This document shows, piece by piece, positions 25,326 through 33,192 of a stretch of DNA of 34,372 nucleotides. The translations under genes and the position numbers were made by a program. Below the pieces are notes generated by a model, which did not search any database, was not told the origin of the DNA, and saw only the letters and a list, made by a program, of their open reading frames with translations. This stretch comes from Chloroflexota bacterium. GTDB taxonomy: Bacteria; Chloroflexota; Anaerolineae; DTLA01. Every line of letters begins with the position of its first letter. The stretch's first letter is position 1. The stretch covers positions 1 through 34,372 of the forward strand of contig JACIWU010000032.1 in the NCBI GenBank assembly GCA_014360805.1. The letters run 5' to 3'.

Positions 25326-26219
25326 TTACCGCAACGCCCTCACCGGCAGCGTCTCGGCAAGCGCCGCGATTTCCGCCAGCGAACGGCGGAGCGGGCCGGG
25401 CTGCGACAGTTTCAGCGATGTGGCGGCGGCAGCGAAGCGGCAGGCTTCGTCCGGCTCGCGCGTCAGGCGGCGGGCCAGGTACGTGGAGATGCACGTATCG
25501 CCGCGCCCGGTGCGCCCGCTCAGGTTCTCGGCGACGAACGGCGACTGGTACACCTTCCCCTCGGCCCACACGGTAACGCCCGAAGCGTGCGTGAGGACGA
25601 TTTCCTTCGGCCCGTAGGCGGCGACGAGCGGGAGCGCGGCGAGCGGGTCGGTCTCGCCCGTCAGCGCCTCGGCTTCGGCCTGGTCCAACTTCAGCGTGTG
25701 GACGAGCGCCAGCCCCTTGCGCCGCTCCGGCCACTCTTCGGTGGGCAGGTCGTTGCCGCGCGGGACGCGCACGAACCCCTGGATGTCCAGCGCGATTTTC
25801 GCCTTGCGGGCAAATCGTTTCACCAAATCCAGGGATACAATGCCGGCCATGATGGGGCCGATGAACACGTACTGGCCGTTCCAGCGGGGGAGGTCGTCCA
25901 GGTCAAAGAGACTGGCGTGGCCGATGGGATGGCAGATGCGCCTGTCCATGTCGGCGGTGTTGTAGATGTTCTCAATGCCCGAGGTCTGGGGCGCCGGCTG
26001 GGCGTACACGGCGATGCCTTCCGCCTTGAGTTCATCCAGGAGGCCGAAGTCCGACGGGTGCAATCGCGTGATGACGCCGGTGCGGATGCCGAGCCGCGCC
26101 ACGGCGATCGCGCCGTAGTACACCGAGCCGCCCGAAGCGACCACGCGCTCCTGGCCGTGAACGAGGACATCTTTGGCGAAGTCGCCGACGAAGAGGATAT
26201 CAAATTGGGGCTGTGGCAT
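25326..26219 (-). CDS. PfkB-family carbohydrate kinase, TM0415-like
   Basis: A ribokinase/PfkB-family kinase of 297 residues. The ATP-site anion-hole motif is GRTGRGDT (near 235), where most PfkB enzymes have D-T-x-G-A-G-D. Other motifs are ASGGSVYYGA near the N-terminus, DIQGFVRVP, LTHASGV and the C-terminal QPGPLRRS. From memory these match T. maritima TM0415, the kinase inside the inositol cluster TM0412-TM0416, including its unusual GRGD. Phosphorylation of inositol or a pathway sugar acid is likely; the substrate is not certain. ATG 26219 is 3 bases downstream of the ATPase stop. Confidence 0.78.
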   Translation of the reverse strand: MPQPQFDILFVGDFAKDVLVHGQERVVASGGSVYYGAIAVARLGIRTGVITRLHPSDFGLLDELKAEGIAVYAQPAPQTSGIENIYNTADMDRRICHPIGHASLFDLDDLPRWNGQYVFIGPIMAGIVSLDLVKRFARKAKIALDIQGFVRVPRGNDLPTEEWPERRKGLALVHTLKLDQAEAEALTGETDPLAALPLVAAYGPKEIVLTHASGVTVWAEGKVYQSPFVAENLSGRTGRGDTCISTYLARRLTREPDEACRFAAAATSLKLSQPGPLRRSLAEIAALAETLPVRALR

Positions 26220-26222
26220 ACG

Positions 26223-27311
26223 CTACCTCACGGCGCAGATGAGGCTTTCCAGGATAATGCGGCATCGCTCGTAGGGGAGGTGCACGTACACGGCCTGGCC
26301 GTTTTCAAACCGCTCCGCGCCGTGCGTCTGCACGCGGATTTCCACGCCCCGGACGTCTACGCGGTAGTCAAACTTGTCGCCCAGGTAGGTGCTCTTGGCG
26401 ATGAGGCCGGCAACCTCGTTGGGGCCTTTGTCGCCCTCGGCGATGCGCAGGCGGACATCGTTGGGGCGGATGAACAGGAGCACGTCTAGCCCCACGTGCA
26501 CCGATTCCACGGGCGGGACGGCGATGTGTTCGCCCTGAACGTCCAGCACGACGCGCTCGCTCTCCACCGCGACGACCTTCGCGGGGATGAAGTCGGAGAG
26601 GCCGATGAAGTCGGCCACGAACTTGGTGGCGGGGTGGTCGTAGATTTCCGCCGGCGTGCCCACCTGTTGCACGCACCCCTTGTTCATCACAGCCACCCGA
26701 TCCGACAGCGCCAGGGCCTCTTCCTGGTCGTGGGTAACGTACACCGCGGTAATCCCCAGGCGCTTCTGCAGGTCTTTGATCTCAAACCGCATCTCTTCGC
26801 GCAGTTTGGCGTCCAGGTTGGAGAGCGGCTCGTCCAGGAGCAGGACTTTGGGGCGGTACACCAACGCCCGCGCCAGGCCCACCCGCTGCTGCTGGCCGCC
26901 GGAGAGTTGCCGGGGGTAATGCTTCTCGTATCCTTCCAGCCGCACCAGTTTGAGTGCGTCTTTCACCATGGCCGCGCGCTCGGCCTTGTTCATGCCCCGA
27001 ATCATGAGGGGGAATTCCACGTTCTCAAACACCGTCATGTGCGGGAATAGCGCGAAGTTCTGGAACACCATGCCGAGTTCCCGACGGTGGGTTGGCACGT
27101 CCGTAACGTCCTTGCCGTCAATGAACACGCGGCCCTCGTCGGGAATGTTCTGGCCGGTGATGCAGCGGAGGGCGGTCGTCTTGCCGCATCCGCTGGGGCC
27201 GAGCAGCGTCATCAATTCGCCCCGCCGGATGCGAAGGGTTACATGGTCATTGGCGACGATGTTGCCATAGCGTTTGGTTACATCCACCAACTCAATCATC
27301 CAGTTGGACAT
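26223..27311 (-). CDS. ABC transporter ATPase (iron/polyamine/phosphonate importer type)
   Basis: The ATP-hydrolysing subunit of an importer, 362 residues. Walker A is GPSGCGKTT (about 39-47), the Q-loop FQNFALFPHM, the signature LSGGQQQR, Walker B VLLLDEPLSNLDA and the H-loop VTHDQEEA. A C-terminal TOBE-type domain (about 245-360) contains FIRPNDVRLRI. The architecture is that of FbpC/PotA, different from the tandem-ATPase importers of classic sugar uptake. The start is ATG 27311 with GGAGG five bases upstream. Confidence 0.92.
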   Translation of the reverse strand: MSNWMIELVDVTKRYGNIVANDHVTLRIRRGELMTLLGPSGCGKTTALRCITGQNIPDEGRVFIDGKDVTDVPTHRRELGMVFQNFALFPHMTVFENVEFPLMIRGMNKAERAAMVKDALKLVRLEGYEKHYPRQLSGGQQQRVGLARALVYRPKVLLLDEPLSNLDAKLREEMRFEIKDLQKRLGITAVYVTHDQEEALALSDRVAVMNKGCVQQVGTPAEIYDHPATKFVADFIGLSDFIPAKVVAVESERVVLDVQGEHIAVPPVESVHVGLDVLLFIRPNDVRLRIAEGDKGPNEVAGLIAKSTYLGDKFDYRVDVRGVEIRVQTHGAERFENGQAVYVHLPYERCRIILESLICAVR

Positions 27312-27341
27312 GAGGACCTCCGATGTGGGTATCTTTGAATC

Positions 27342-28178
27342 TTACACGCCCTTGAAGCCGCCCACCAGTTTTTCCGGCTGCACCTGGCGCTGAATCATGA
27401 ACAGCACGAAGAGCGAGGGGATGATCAGGATCATGGAGAGGGCGCTGGTTACTTCCCAGTAGCCCTCGCCGACGGCCAGGTAGGTGCGCACGGGCAGGGT
27501 GATGGTCTTCGGGCCGTAGGTCATCAGGGTCAGCGTGAACTCGTTGTACGAGGTCGTGAAGGTGAAGATGATGGACGACAGGATGCCGGGCATGACCAGC
27601 GGGAGCGTGATATGGAAGAACGTGCGCAGGTTGTTGGCACCGCACACGCTGGCCGCTTCCAGCACGCGCTCGTCCAAGCCCTCAAACGTGGACGAGAGCA
27701 CCAGGATAGCATAGGGCGCGCAGATGGCCACGTGGGCGATGGCGACGCCCAGGTGGGTGTCGATCAGGTGCAGGCGATAGAAAATCTGGGCCACGCCCAG
27801 AGCATAGGCGATGGGCGGGATCATTCGGGGCAGGAGAATGGTTGACATAATGGCCTCTTTGCCCGGGATTCTCCGCCGGCCCAGCGCCCAGCCCGTGGGG
27901 ATAGCGATCATCGTGGAGATGCCCACGGCGATGCCTGCAATGACCAGCGTATTCCGCAGCACCTCTGGGATGTTGGTTACGGTGATGGCCCAGGTGTACC
28001 AGTCCAGCGTCAACTCCGGCGGGAACCACAGTTTGCCGAACCAGTTGCGCCCCACGGATTTCAGCAGGATCATCAGGAAGGGCGTGGTAACCCAGAGAAA
28101 GAAGCACAGTAAGAACGTATAGGCCAGCAGTTTCTTGGCGTTGAGCAAGGCTTTCAGGTATTGGCGCAGGATTCTCAT
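27342..28178 (-). CDS. ABC transporter permease, second subunit
   Basis: A 278-residue inner-membrane permease with six predicted helices. The cytoplasmic EAA loop, which docks on the ATPase, reads LEAASVCGANNLRTFFHITL then PLVMPGI. It belongs to the PotC/FbpB-type binding-protein-dependent permeases. I chose ATG 28178 because it overlaps the stop of the upstream permease by ATGA, showing translational coupling; the longer in-frame start lies inside that gene. Confidence 0.9.
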   Translation of the reverse strand: MRILRQYLKALLNAKKLLAYTFLLCFFLWVTTPFLMILLKSVGRNWFGKLWFPPELTLDWYTWAITVTNIPEVLRNTLVIAGIAVGISTMIAIPTGWALGRRRIPGKEAIMSTILLPRMIPPIAYALGVAQIFYRLHLIDTHLGVAIAHVAICAPYAILVLSSTFEGLDERVLEAASVCGANNLRTFFHITLPLVMPGILSSIIFTFTTSYNEFTLTLMTYGPKTITLPVRTYLAVGEGYWEVTSALSMILIIPSLFVLFMIQRQVQPEKLVGGFKGV

Positions 28179-29032
28179 GATGCCGTCGGTCTCCTTAGCA
28201 CGCGCATGTAGAGGGTGAGAAACGCCAGTTGGAGCAGTGCCATGACAACGGCCATGGCGCTGGCGGCTTCCCACCGCGCCGGCGTGAATACCTCAATCTG
28301 CTTGTAAATCTGCACGGCCAGCGGGCGGTAACTGCCGCCGGTGATGAGCGGGATGCTGAACGCGCCGAAGGCCGCCATGAACGTCAGCACCGAGCCCGCG
28401 AGGATGCCCGGCATGATGAGGGGAATCACGATGTGGCGGAGCACCTGCCAGGGACTGGCTCCGGCCACCCGGGCCGCCTCCTCAAACGCGGGGTCAAGCC
28501 CCTCCAGCGTGGACAGCGTAGTAACGGCCGTGTACGAGAAATAATGCCACACGTAGAAGATGACCAATCCCGTGAGCGTGTAGTTGATCTTGACGGGCTG
28601 ATCCACCACGTGCAGGCCCTGCATTAGAAAAAGGTTGAGCCAGCCGCGGCTGCCGTAGAACAGCAGCAGTCCCAATGCGCCCACCAGTCCGGGGACTGTG
28701 ATGGGAACCAGGATGGTCAGGCGGAACAGCCGATGCCCCGCGAGTTTCTGGCGCAGGAGCAGCGTCAGCGGCACGGACAGCAGAATGGACAGCACGGTGC
28801 ACGCGATGGCCAGGAAGAACGTCAGCACGATCACCTGGCGCGAAGAAGCCTGTCCCAGAAAACTCGTGTAGTGCTGAATCGTCCAGCCCGTGGTGAGCCC
28901 TTCGGGGCGGAAACTGCGGACGACGGTTACCAACATCGGGTAGAAGAACAGGCCGAAGAAACTGGCAAAGCCCGGCAGGAGCATCAGCAGGCTCATTAAT
29001 CCGTAACGGTGCTTCTTTAAGAAAGAAGCCAT
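28175..29032 (-). CDS. ABC transporter permease, first subunit
   Basis: A 285-residue permease with about six membrane helices, beginning with LLMLLPGFASFFGLFFYPML. The EAA motif is EEAARVAGASPWQVLRHIVI then PLIMPGI. It is of the PotB/FbpB type and pairs with the downstream permease. The gene starts at ATG 29032, 98 bases after the binding-protein stop; that gap holds a strong hairpin. Confidence 0.9.
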   Translation of the reverse strand: MASFLKKHRYGLMSLLMLLPGFASFFGLFFYPMLVTVVRSFRPEGLTTGWTIQHYTSFLGQASSRQVIVLTFFLAIACTVLSILLSVPLTLLLRQKLAGHRLFRLTILVPITVPGLVGALGLLLFYGSRGWLNLFLMQGLHVVDQPVKINYTLTGLVIFYVWHYFSYTAVTTLSTLEGLDPAFEEAARVAGASPWQVLRHIVIPLIMPGILAGSVLTFMAAFGAFSIPLITGGSYRPLAVQIYKQIEVFTPARWEAASAMAVVMALLQLAFLTLYMRVLRRPTAS

Positions 29033-29082
29033 GATCCTCGGTGCCTCCTTGATTTGGATGCGGTCGCGACACGCCCGAGAAC

Positions 29083-29113
29083 GGTCTGGGCGTCCACGCG
29101 GGACGCCCAGACC
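29083..29113 (-). promoter_or_regulatory. strong intercistronic hairpin between binding protein and permease
   Basis: GGTCTGGGCGTCC and GGACGCCCAGACC form a perfect 13-bp stem around a 5-base loop. No T run follows on the minus strand, so it is not a standard terminator. In ABC importer operons such hairpins often stabilise the upstream binding-protein mRNA. Confidence 0.65.
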
Positions 29114-29130
29114 TCACGGGAACTCACCCG

Positions 29131-30363
29131 CTATTTGGGCAGGAGTACCTCAGGGCCCTTTTCCTTGACCCAGTCGGTGAACTCTTTGTTGTTCAGCCGC
29201 ACGCGCACCTTCTCAATCTCGCCCCACTTCGGGATCTTGCGCCACACGACATCGGGGATCTTGTCCTCAATAGCGGTGCCGGTGTACTGCCACATCTCCG
29301 TGATGAGGCGGATCTGCTGGTCGTCCGACAGCAGGTAGTTGATGACCTTCATGGCCACCGTCTTGTAGGCGTCGGGGATGTTGTCCGGGATGGCCAGATA
29401 GCCGTCGGAGCCGGCGGGCATGCCGTCGCTGAGCGAGCCGGCCGCGATGGTGGGTGGCATGGTGCCTTGGCTAATGGACCACAGCGAGTAGTCCATGGCG
29501 TAGCACGCGATCCAGGTGTCGCCGGCGTTGAAGTCCTCAAACATGTTGGTTGGCTCATTGGCGATCTTGCAGTAGGTGATGAAGTCTTTCAACTTGGCGA
29601 TGGCGTCCTGGTACTCCGGCTTCTTCTCCAGTTCTGCCAGCGGGATGGGGGTGCCATCGGGGTTCGTCAGCGGCACGAAGGCGTTGACGAAGGCGTAGGG
29701 CAGGCTGCGGCCCGAGCCGGACTTGGAGTCGGGGCGCATCCAGCCGATGTGGCCCTTCCACTCGGCGCGGCGCTCGTAGAATTCCTTCCACGACTTGGGC
29801 GGATCCTTCACGTATTCGGTGTTGTAGATGAGGGTGTACTGGCTGCGCCAGTAGAGCGCGCCGGTTCCCTGGATGTCCACGCCCTGCGCCGTCTTCAAGT
29901 ACTCCTCCGGGCACTTGGCCAGGTTCGGGATCACGTCCAGCCGGTCGGGGTACAACTTCACCAGCGGGATGTTACTCTTGATGAGGTTGGCCAGGTCATC
30001 CGGCTTCATGAACAGCAGGTGGATGTCGCCCTTGCCCGGCTCCCAGGCCTTCATGCGCTCGGCGACCTCAGCGCTCTTGGAGACCACGTAGTTTATCTTG
30101 ATGCCCAGTTGCTCCTGGACGGCCGGGAGGATTCGGGTCTTCCAGTACAACTGGAAGTTGGCGCCGGAGTTGGTATCCACGACGGTGATTTCGGTGGGCA
30201 GCGGTGGCGGCGGCGTCGCGGTTACGGGTACGATGACCGTTTCCTTGACGGGTACCGGGACGGTCTCCTTGACGACCACCGGCGTGGGCGTCGGTCCGCA
30301 GGCCGGAAGCACGGCCGCAGCGACCAGCAACAGGGTTACGACCGCAAACAGTGTCTTACGCAT
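29131..30363 (-). CDS. extracellular solute-binding lipoprotein of the importer
   Basis: A family 1 extracellular solute-binding protein of 410 residues. A lipoprotein signal ends in the lipobox VLPAC (Cys22), followed by a Pro/Val/Thr/Glu tether (about 24-58, with ETVPVPVKETVIVPVTATPP) and then the two-lobed binding domain (about 58-410). The domain resembles spermidine, iron and 2-aminoethylphosphonate binders rather than the ribose-type sugar binders. GGGGAGGAG lies just upstream of ATG 30363. Given its operon, the ligand may be an inositol, inositol phosphate or sugar acid; this is inferred from context only. Confidence 0.85.
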   Translation of the reverse strand: MRKTLFAVVTLLLVAAAVLPACGPTPTPVVVKETVPVPVKETVIVPVTATPPPPLPTEITVVDTNSGANFQLYWKTRILPAVQEQLGIKINYVVSKSAEVAERMKAWEPGKGDIHLLFMKPDDLANLIKSNIPLVKLYPDRLDVIPNLAKCPEEYLKTAQGVDIQGTGALYWRSQYTLIYNTEYVKDPPKSWKEFYERRAEWKGHIGWMRPDSKSGSGRSLPYAFVNAFVPLTNPDGTPIPLAELEKKPEYQDAIAKLKDFITYCKIANEPTNMFEDFNAGDTWIACYAMDYSLWSISQGTMPPTIAAGSLSDGMPAGSDGYLAIPDNIPDAYKTVAMKVINYLLSDDQQIRLITEMWQYTGTAIEDKIPDVVWRKIPKWGEIEKVRVRLNNKEFTDWVKEKGPEVLLPK

Positions 30364-30471
30364 GGCTCTCCTCCCCTTTCATGCTTTGCTTGCGAATGGT
30401 TACGCCGATACGGACTCCCCTAGCGATACCCTATCCTTGTCTTCGGTTTATCACCTCCTTTCGGCGCCCCG

Positions 30472-31455
30472 TCAGGCTTCCAGCGGCAGGCGAACGGGCT
30501 TTCCCGACCTGGCGCTGCGATACACCGCCTCGGCCAGTTCTACCGCCCGATAGCCATCCAGGGCTTTCACTGGCGGGAAACCTTCTCCCATGACGGCGTC
30601 TACAAAGAGCTTGTCTTCCTCCACGTAGCCCCACTTTTCGGCAGTGGACAGTTGGAAGCAGTCATGGGTGATGATCTGCTGATTCAGCCCGGGGCTGTAG
30701 GTTACCTTTTCCATCTCCTCGGTTACGATGGACGAATGCTCGCCATAGAGTTCTATCCGCTCAAACGGGAAGGCCCAGGAACTATGCGCGCACGACGAGA
30801 ATACGGCGTAGTGCCCGTTCTCAAAGGTCAGGATGGCCGAGAAGTCGTCCAGTTCCTTGTACACATTGGCCTCGGCGCGGCAGTACACCTCTACCACTTC
30901 GCCCATCAGCCAGCGGATCATGTCCAGCAGGTGGATGGTGGATTCGTACAGGAAGCCGCCGGTGAGGGCCGTGTTGCCGACCCAGGGCGGGGTGAGCAAC
31001 TCGCCGCGATTCATCTTGACGTTCGCGGAGAGCGGCGCGAATCCCTGCGCGATGCGATCCTTGGCGAATTTGTACACGGGGGCAAACCGCCGATTGAAGC
31101 CGATCTGATAGATGAGCCCTGTGCGTTCCACAGTGTCCAGAATCTGACGCGCCTCGCCCAGGTCGGTGGCCATGGGCTTCTCGCTGAAGACGTGGATTCC
31201 TCGCTCCAGCGCCGCCAGGACGGGTTCCAGGTGCAGTGCGTTGGGCGTCGTAACGTACACCGCATCGGGCTTCTGCGCGAAGATCTCGTCTAGGGATGTG
31301 CAGGCTTCGCATTGGTACTCCGCGGCAGCCTTCTCGGCGTTGGCGGGGACGATGTCGCCAATGGCGACAATCTGCACTCGTTCGTCCTGGCGCAGGTTCT
31401 GGGCGTGAACCCGACCCATGTAGCCTGCTCCGATGATGGCGATCCGAACGGTCAT
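30472..31455 (-). CDS. Gfo/Idh/MocA oxidoreductase, likely inositol 2-dehydrogenase (IolG-like)
   Basis: A 327-residue NAD(P)-dependent oxidoreductase. The Rossmann motif is GAGYMG (about 9-14), followed by the family motif EKPMA (Lys93) and the catalytic His175 in ESTIHLLD. In this pathway it would oxidise myo-inositol to 2-keto-myo-inositol. Where classic IolG proteins have an Asp four residues before the catalytic His (D-M-T-I-H), this one has Glu171, so substrate or stereochemistry may differ. The start is ATG 31455 with GGAGGAG 8 bases upstream; a longer frame reaches into iolI. I leave the symbol empty for that reason. Confidence 0.82.
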   Translation of the reverse strand: MTVRIAIIGAGYMGRVHAQNLRQDERVQIVAIGDIVPANAEKAAAEYQCEACTSLDEIFAQKPDAVYVTTPNALHLEPVLAALERGIHVFSEKPMATDLGEARQILDTVERTGLIYQIGFNRRFAPVYKFAKDRIAQGFAPLSANVKMNRGELLTPPWVGNTALTGGFLYESTIHLLDMIRWLMGEVVEVYCRAEANVYKELDDFSAILTFENGHYAVFSSCAHSSWAFPFERIELYGEHSSIVTEEMEKVTYSPGLNQQIITHDCFQLSTAEKWGYVEEDKLFVDAVMGEGFPPVKALDGYRAVELAEAVYRSARSGKPVRLPLEA

Positions 31456-31490
31456 TCTGGCGTCTCCTCCAGGTGATGCGGTGGCGTGTT

Positions 31491-32324
31491 TCACTGAACC
31501 CGAAAGCCGGCCCTCGTGAGCAGGGCTACGGTCTTGGCGCGAGCGTCGGCGGCAAGTTCGTGGGCGGGCCTCTTCCAGTATGCCGGCCTGAAGAGTTCTA
31601 TGGAGCACAGGCCGTCAAAGCCAATTATACGCAGGTTGTTCAGGATATCAAGCAGCGGAATCACGCCCTCCCCGGGCAGCAGGCGGTGAGCGTCGGTCAG
31701 CGTAGCCCGAGGTTTGTCCTCGGCGTCGTTGATGTGGAAGATGTAAATCTTGTCCGGCGCGACGGGCAGGATGGAGTCCAGCGTGGAGCCGCCCGCGTAG
31801 AAGTGGAATGTGTCCAGCACCAGGCCCACGTTGGGCAGGTTGGCCTCGCGGACGATTTCCCAGCACTGGGCGAGCGTGGAGACGGAACAATCGGCCTGGC
31901 CCAGGAACTCGTAGGCGAGTTTGATGTTGTGCGCCGCGGCAATCTGCGCCAGGTCGCCCAGGACGCGGACGGACTCGCGCTTGATGTCGTCCCACGTGGC
32001 GCCAGGGGGCGTGGGGCTTGGCACGACCACGATCTTGTCGCAGCCGATGGCCTCCGCGATTTCGCTGTAGCGGCGGCACTGCTCGCGAATCTCCCGAAAC
32101 CCGTCGCCCTTGAACGTGATGTGCTCAATGGAGTTGATGCTGACGGGCTGTATCCCGTTGGCCGCGAACAGCGCGCGCAGGTCATCGGGCGTGTGGCTTT
32201 GCAGGTAGTGGTTCATCTTGCCGGCCCAGATTTCCAGCACCTTGAACCCCGCGCTGCTGGCCGCGGCGATGTCTCCTTCCAGCGTTGCTTTCATCGTCGT
32301 AGCGCCGTTGAAGCCCAGAAGCAT
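31491..32324 (-). CDS. iolI: 2-keto-myo-inositol isomerase (inosose isomerase, IolI)
   Basis: A 277-residue xylose isomerase-like TIM barrel that interconverts 2-keto-myo-inositol and 1-keto-D-chiro-inositol, linking the myo- and D-chiro-inositol routes. Metal residues Glu139 (YEFLG), Asp171 (LDTFHFYAGGS), His197 (FHINDAED) and Glu243 (SIELFRP) are each three positions before Glu142, Asp174, His200 and Glu246, which I recall for B. subtilis IolI. Other shared segments are the N-terminal GFNGATT and LPGEGVIPL. ATG 32324 has GGAGG five bases upstream; the TTG at 32336 overlaps this site. Confidence 0.85.
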   Translation of the reverse strand: MLLGFNGATTMKATLEGDIAAASSAGFKVLEIWAGKMNHYLQSHTPDDLRALFAANGIQPVSINSIEHITFKGDGFREIREQCRRYSEIAEAIGCDKIVVVPSPTPPGATWDDIKRESVRVLGDLAQIAAAHNIKLAYEFLGQADCSVSTLAQCWEIVREANLPNVGLVLDTFHFYAGGSTLDSILPVAPDKIYIFHINDAEDKPRATLTDAHRLLPGEGVIPLLDILNNLRIIGFDGLCSIELFRPAYWKRPAHELAADARAKTVALLTRAGFRVQ

Positions 32325-32348
32325 ACGAGCCTCCAAAGGATGTATGGG

Positions 32349-33158
32349 TTACGCAAAGTGTTGCTGCAGGTACTCGCGCGAGCGTCGCAAATACTCGCCG
32401 AGTTGCTCCCGCCAGCCTTCGCCCTTGACCGGCGTGAACGGGTCGGGGCCGGAAGCGGTGCACTCCACGATGATGTCGCCGGCGTAGCCGATGCGCTTGA
32501 GCGCGGCGGCCAGCGCGGGGAAGTCCGTGTGCCCCAGTCCCAGGCCTGCGCGGTTGGAATCGGCCACGTGGAACAAGAACAGCCGCCCGTCGGCGTGGTC
32601 AATGGCCTGCGCCGGGTTCGACTCCTCAATGTTCATGTGGTAGGCGTCCAGCAGGATGCCGACGGAGGGGTGCGCCACAGCCTGCACGAATTCCACCGCC
32701 TGCGCCGCAGTGTTCAGGAGGTGGCTTTCGTAGCGGTTGAGCACCTCCATGGCAATTCGTACGCCCGCTTCGGCGGCGCGCGGGGCCAGCGCGGCCACGC
32801 CGCCCAACAGGTAGCCGTACTCTTCGGCCTGCGACGCGATGGCACGGACGCGACCCACTGCGCCGTGGCAGGACACGACGGGGCAGCCGATGTCGTGCGC
32901 GAAGTCAATCAGGCGGCGGTAGTAGTCCAGGGCGCTTCGGCGGATGGCCGCGTCGGGGTGCGCCAAGTCCACGTTCTCGGGCGTCAGCGACAGCACCGCG
33001 AGGCCGGTTTGGCGGCAGATGGCGCGGATTGCATCCGGACGATGGGCCTGCAGGTCGCCCATCAGTTCCAGCCCATCATAGCCCATGCCGGCGACCGTAT
33101 CGGCGATTCGGTCAATGGGCATGTCGCCGAATATCCATGTGCAGACGCCAAATCTCAC
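32349..33158 (-). CDS. TIM-barrel sugar isomerase/epimerase (tagatose 3-epimerase-like)
   Basis: A 269-residue xylose isomerase-like barrel. The metal and catalytic set is Glu138 (MEVLNRYE), Asp171 and His174 (LLDAYHMNIEE), His197 (LFHVADSNR) and Glu232 (VECTA), as in ketose 3-epimerases of the tagatose/psicose group. It shares NRYE, HMNIEE and HVADSNR with the IolO-like protein at 22412, so the two are paralogues, but it is clearly diverged. I chose GTG 33158, six bases after AAGGAGG. It may epimerise another keto-sugar acid or inosose. It follows the regulator gene by 34 bases. Confidence 0.82.
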   Translation of the reverse strand: MRFGVCTWIFGDMPIDRIADTVAGMGYDGLELMGDLQAHRPDAIRAICRQTGLAVLSLTPENVDLAHPDAAIRRSALDYYRRLIDFAHDIGCPVVSCHGAVGRVRAIASQAEEYGYLLGGVAALAPRAAEAGVRIAMEVLNRYESHLLNTAAQAVEFVQAVAHPSVGILLDAYHMNIEESNPAQAIDHADGRLFLFHVADSNRAGLGLGHTDFPALAAALKRIGYAGDIIVECTASGPDPFTPVKGEGWREQLGEYLRRSREYLQQHFA

Positions 33159-33192
33159 GGGTGGCCTCCTTGCCAGGGTGGTTGTGCCTGGT

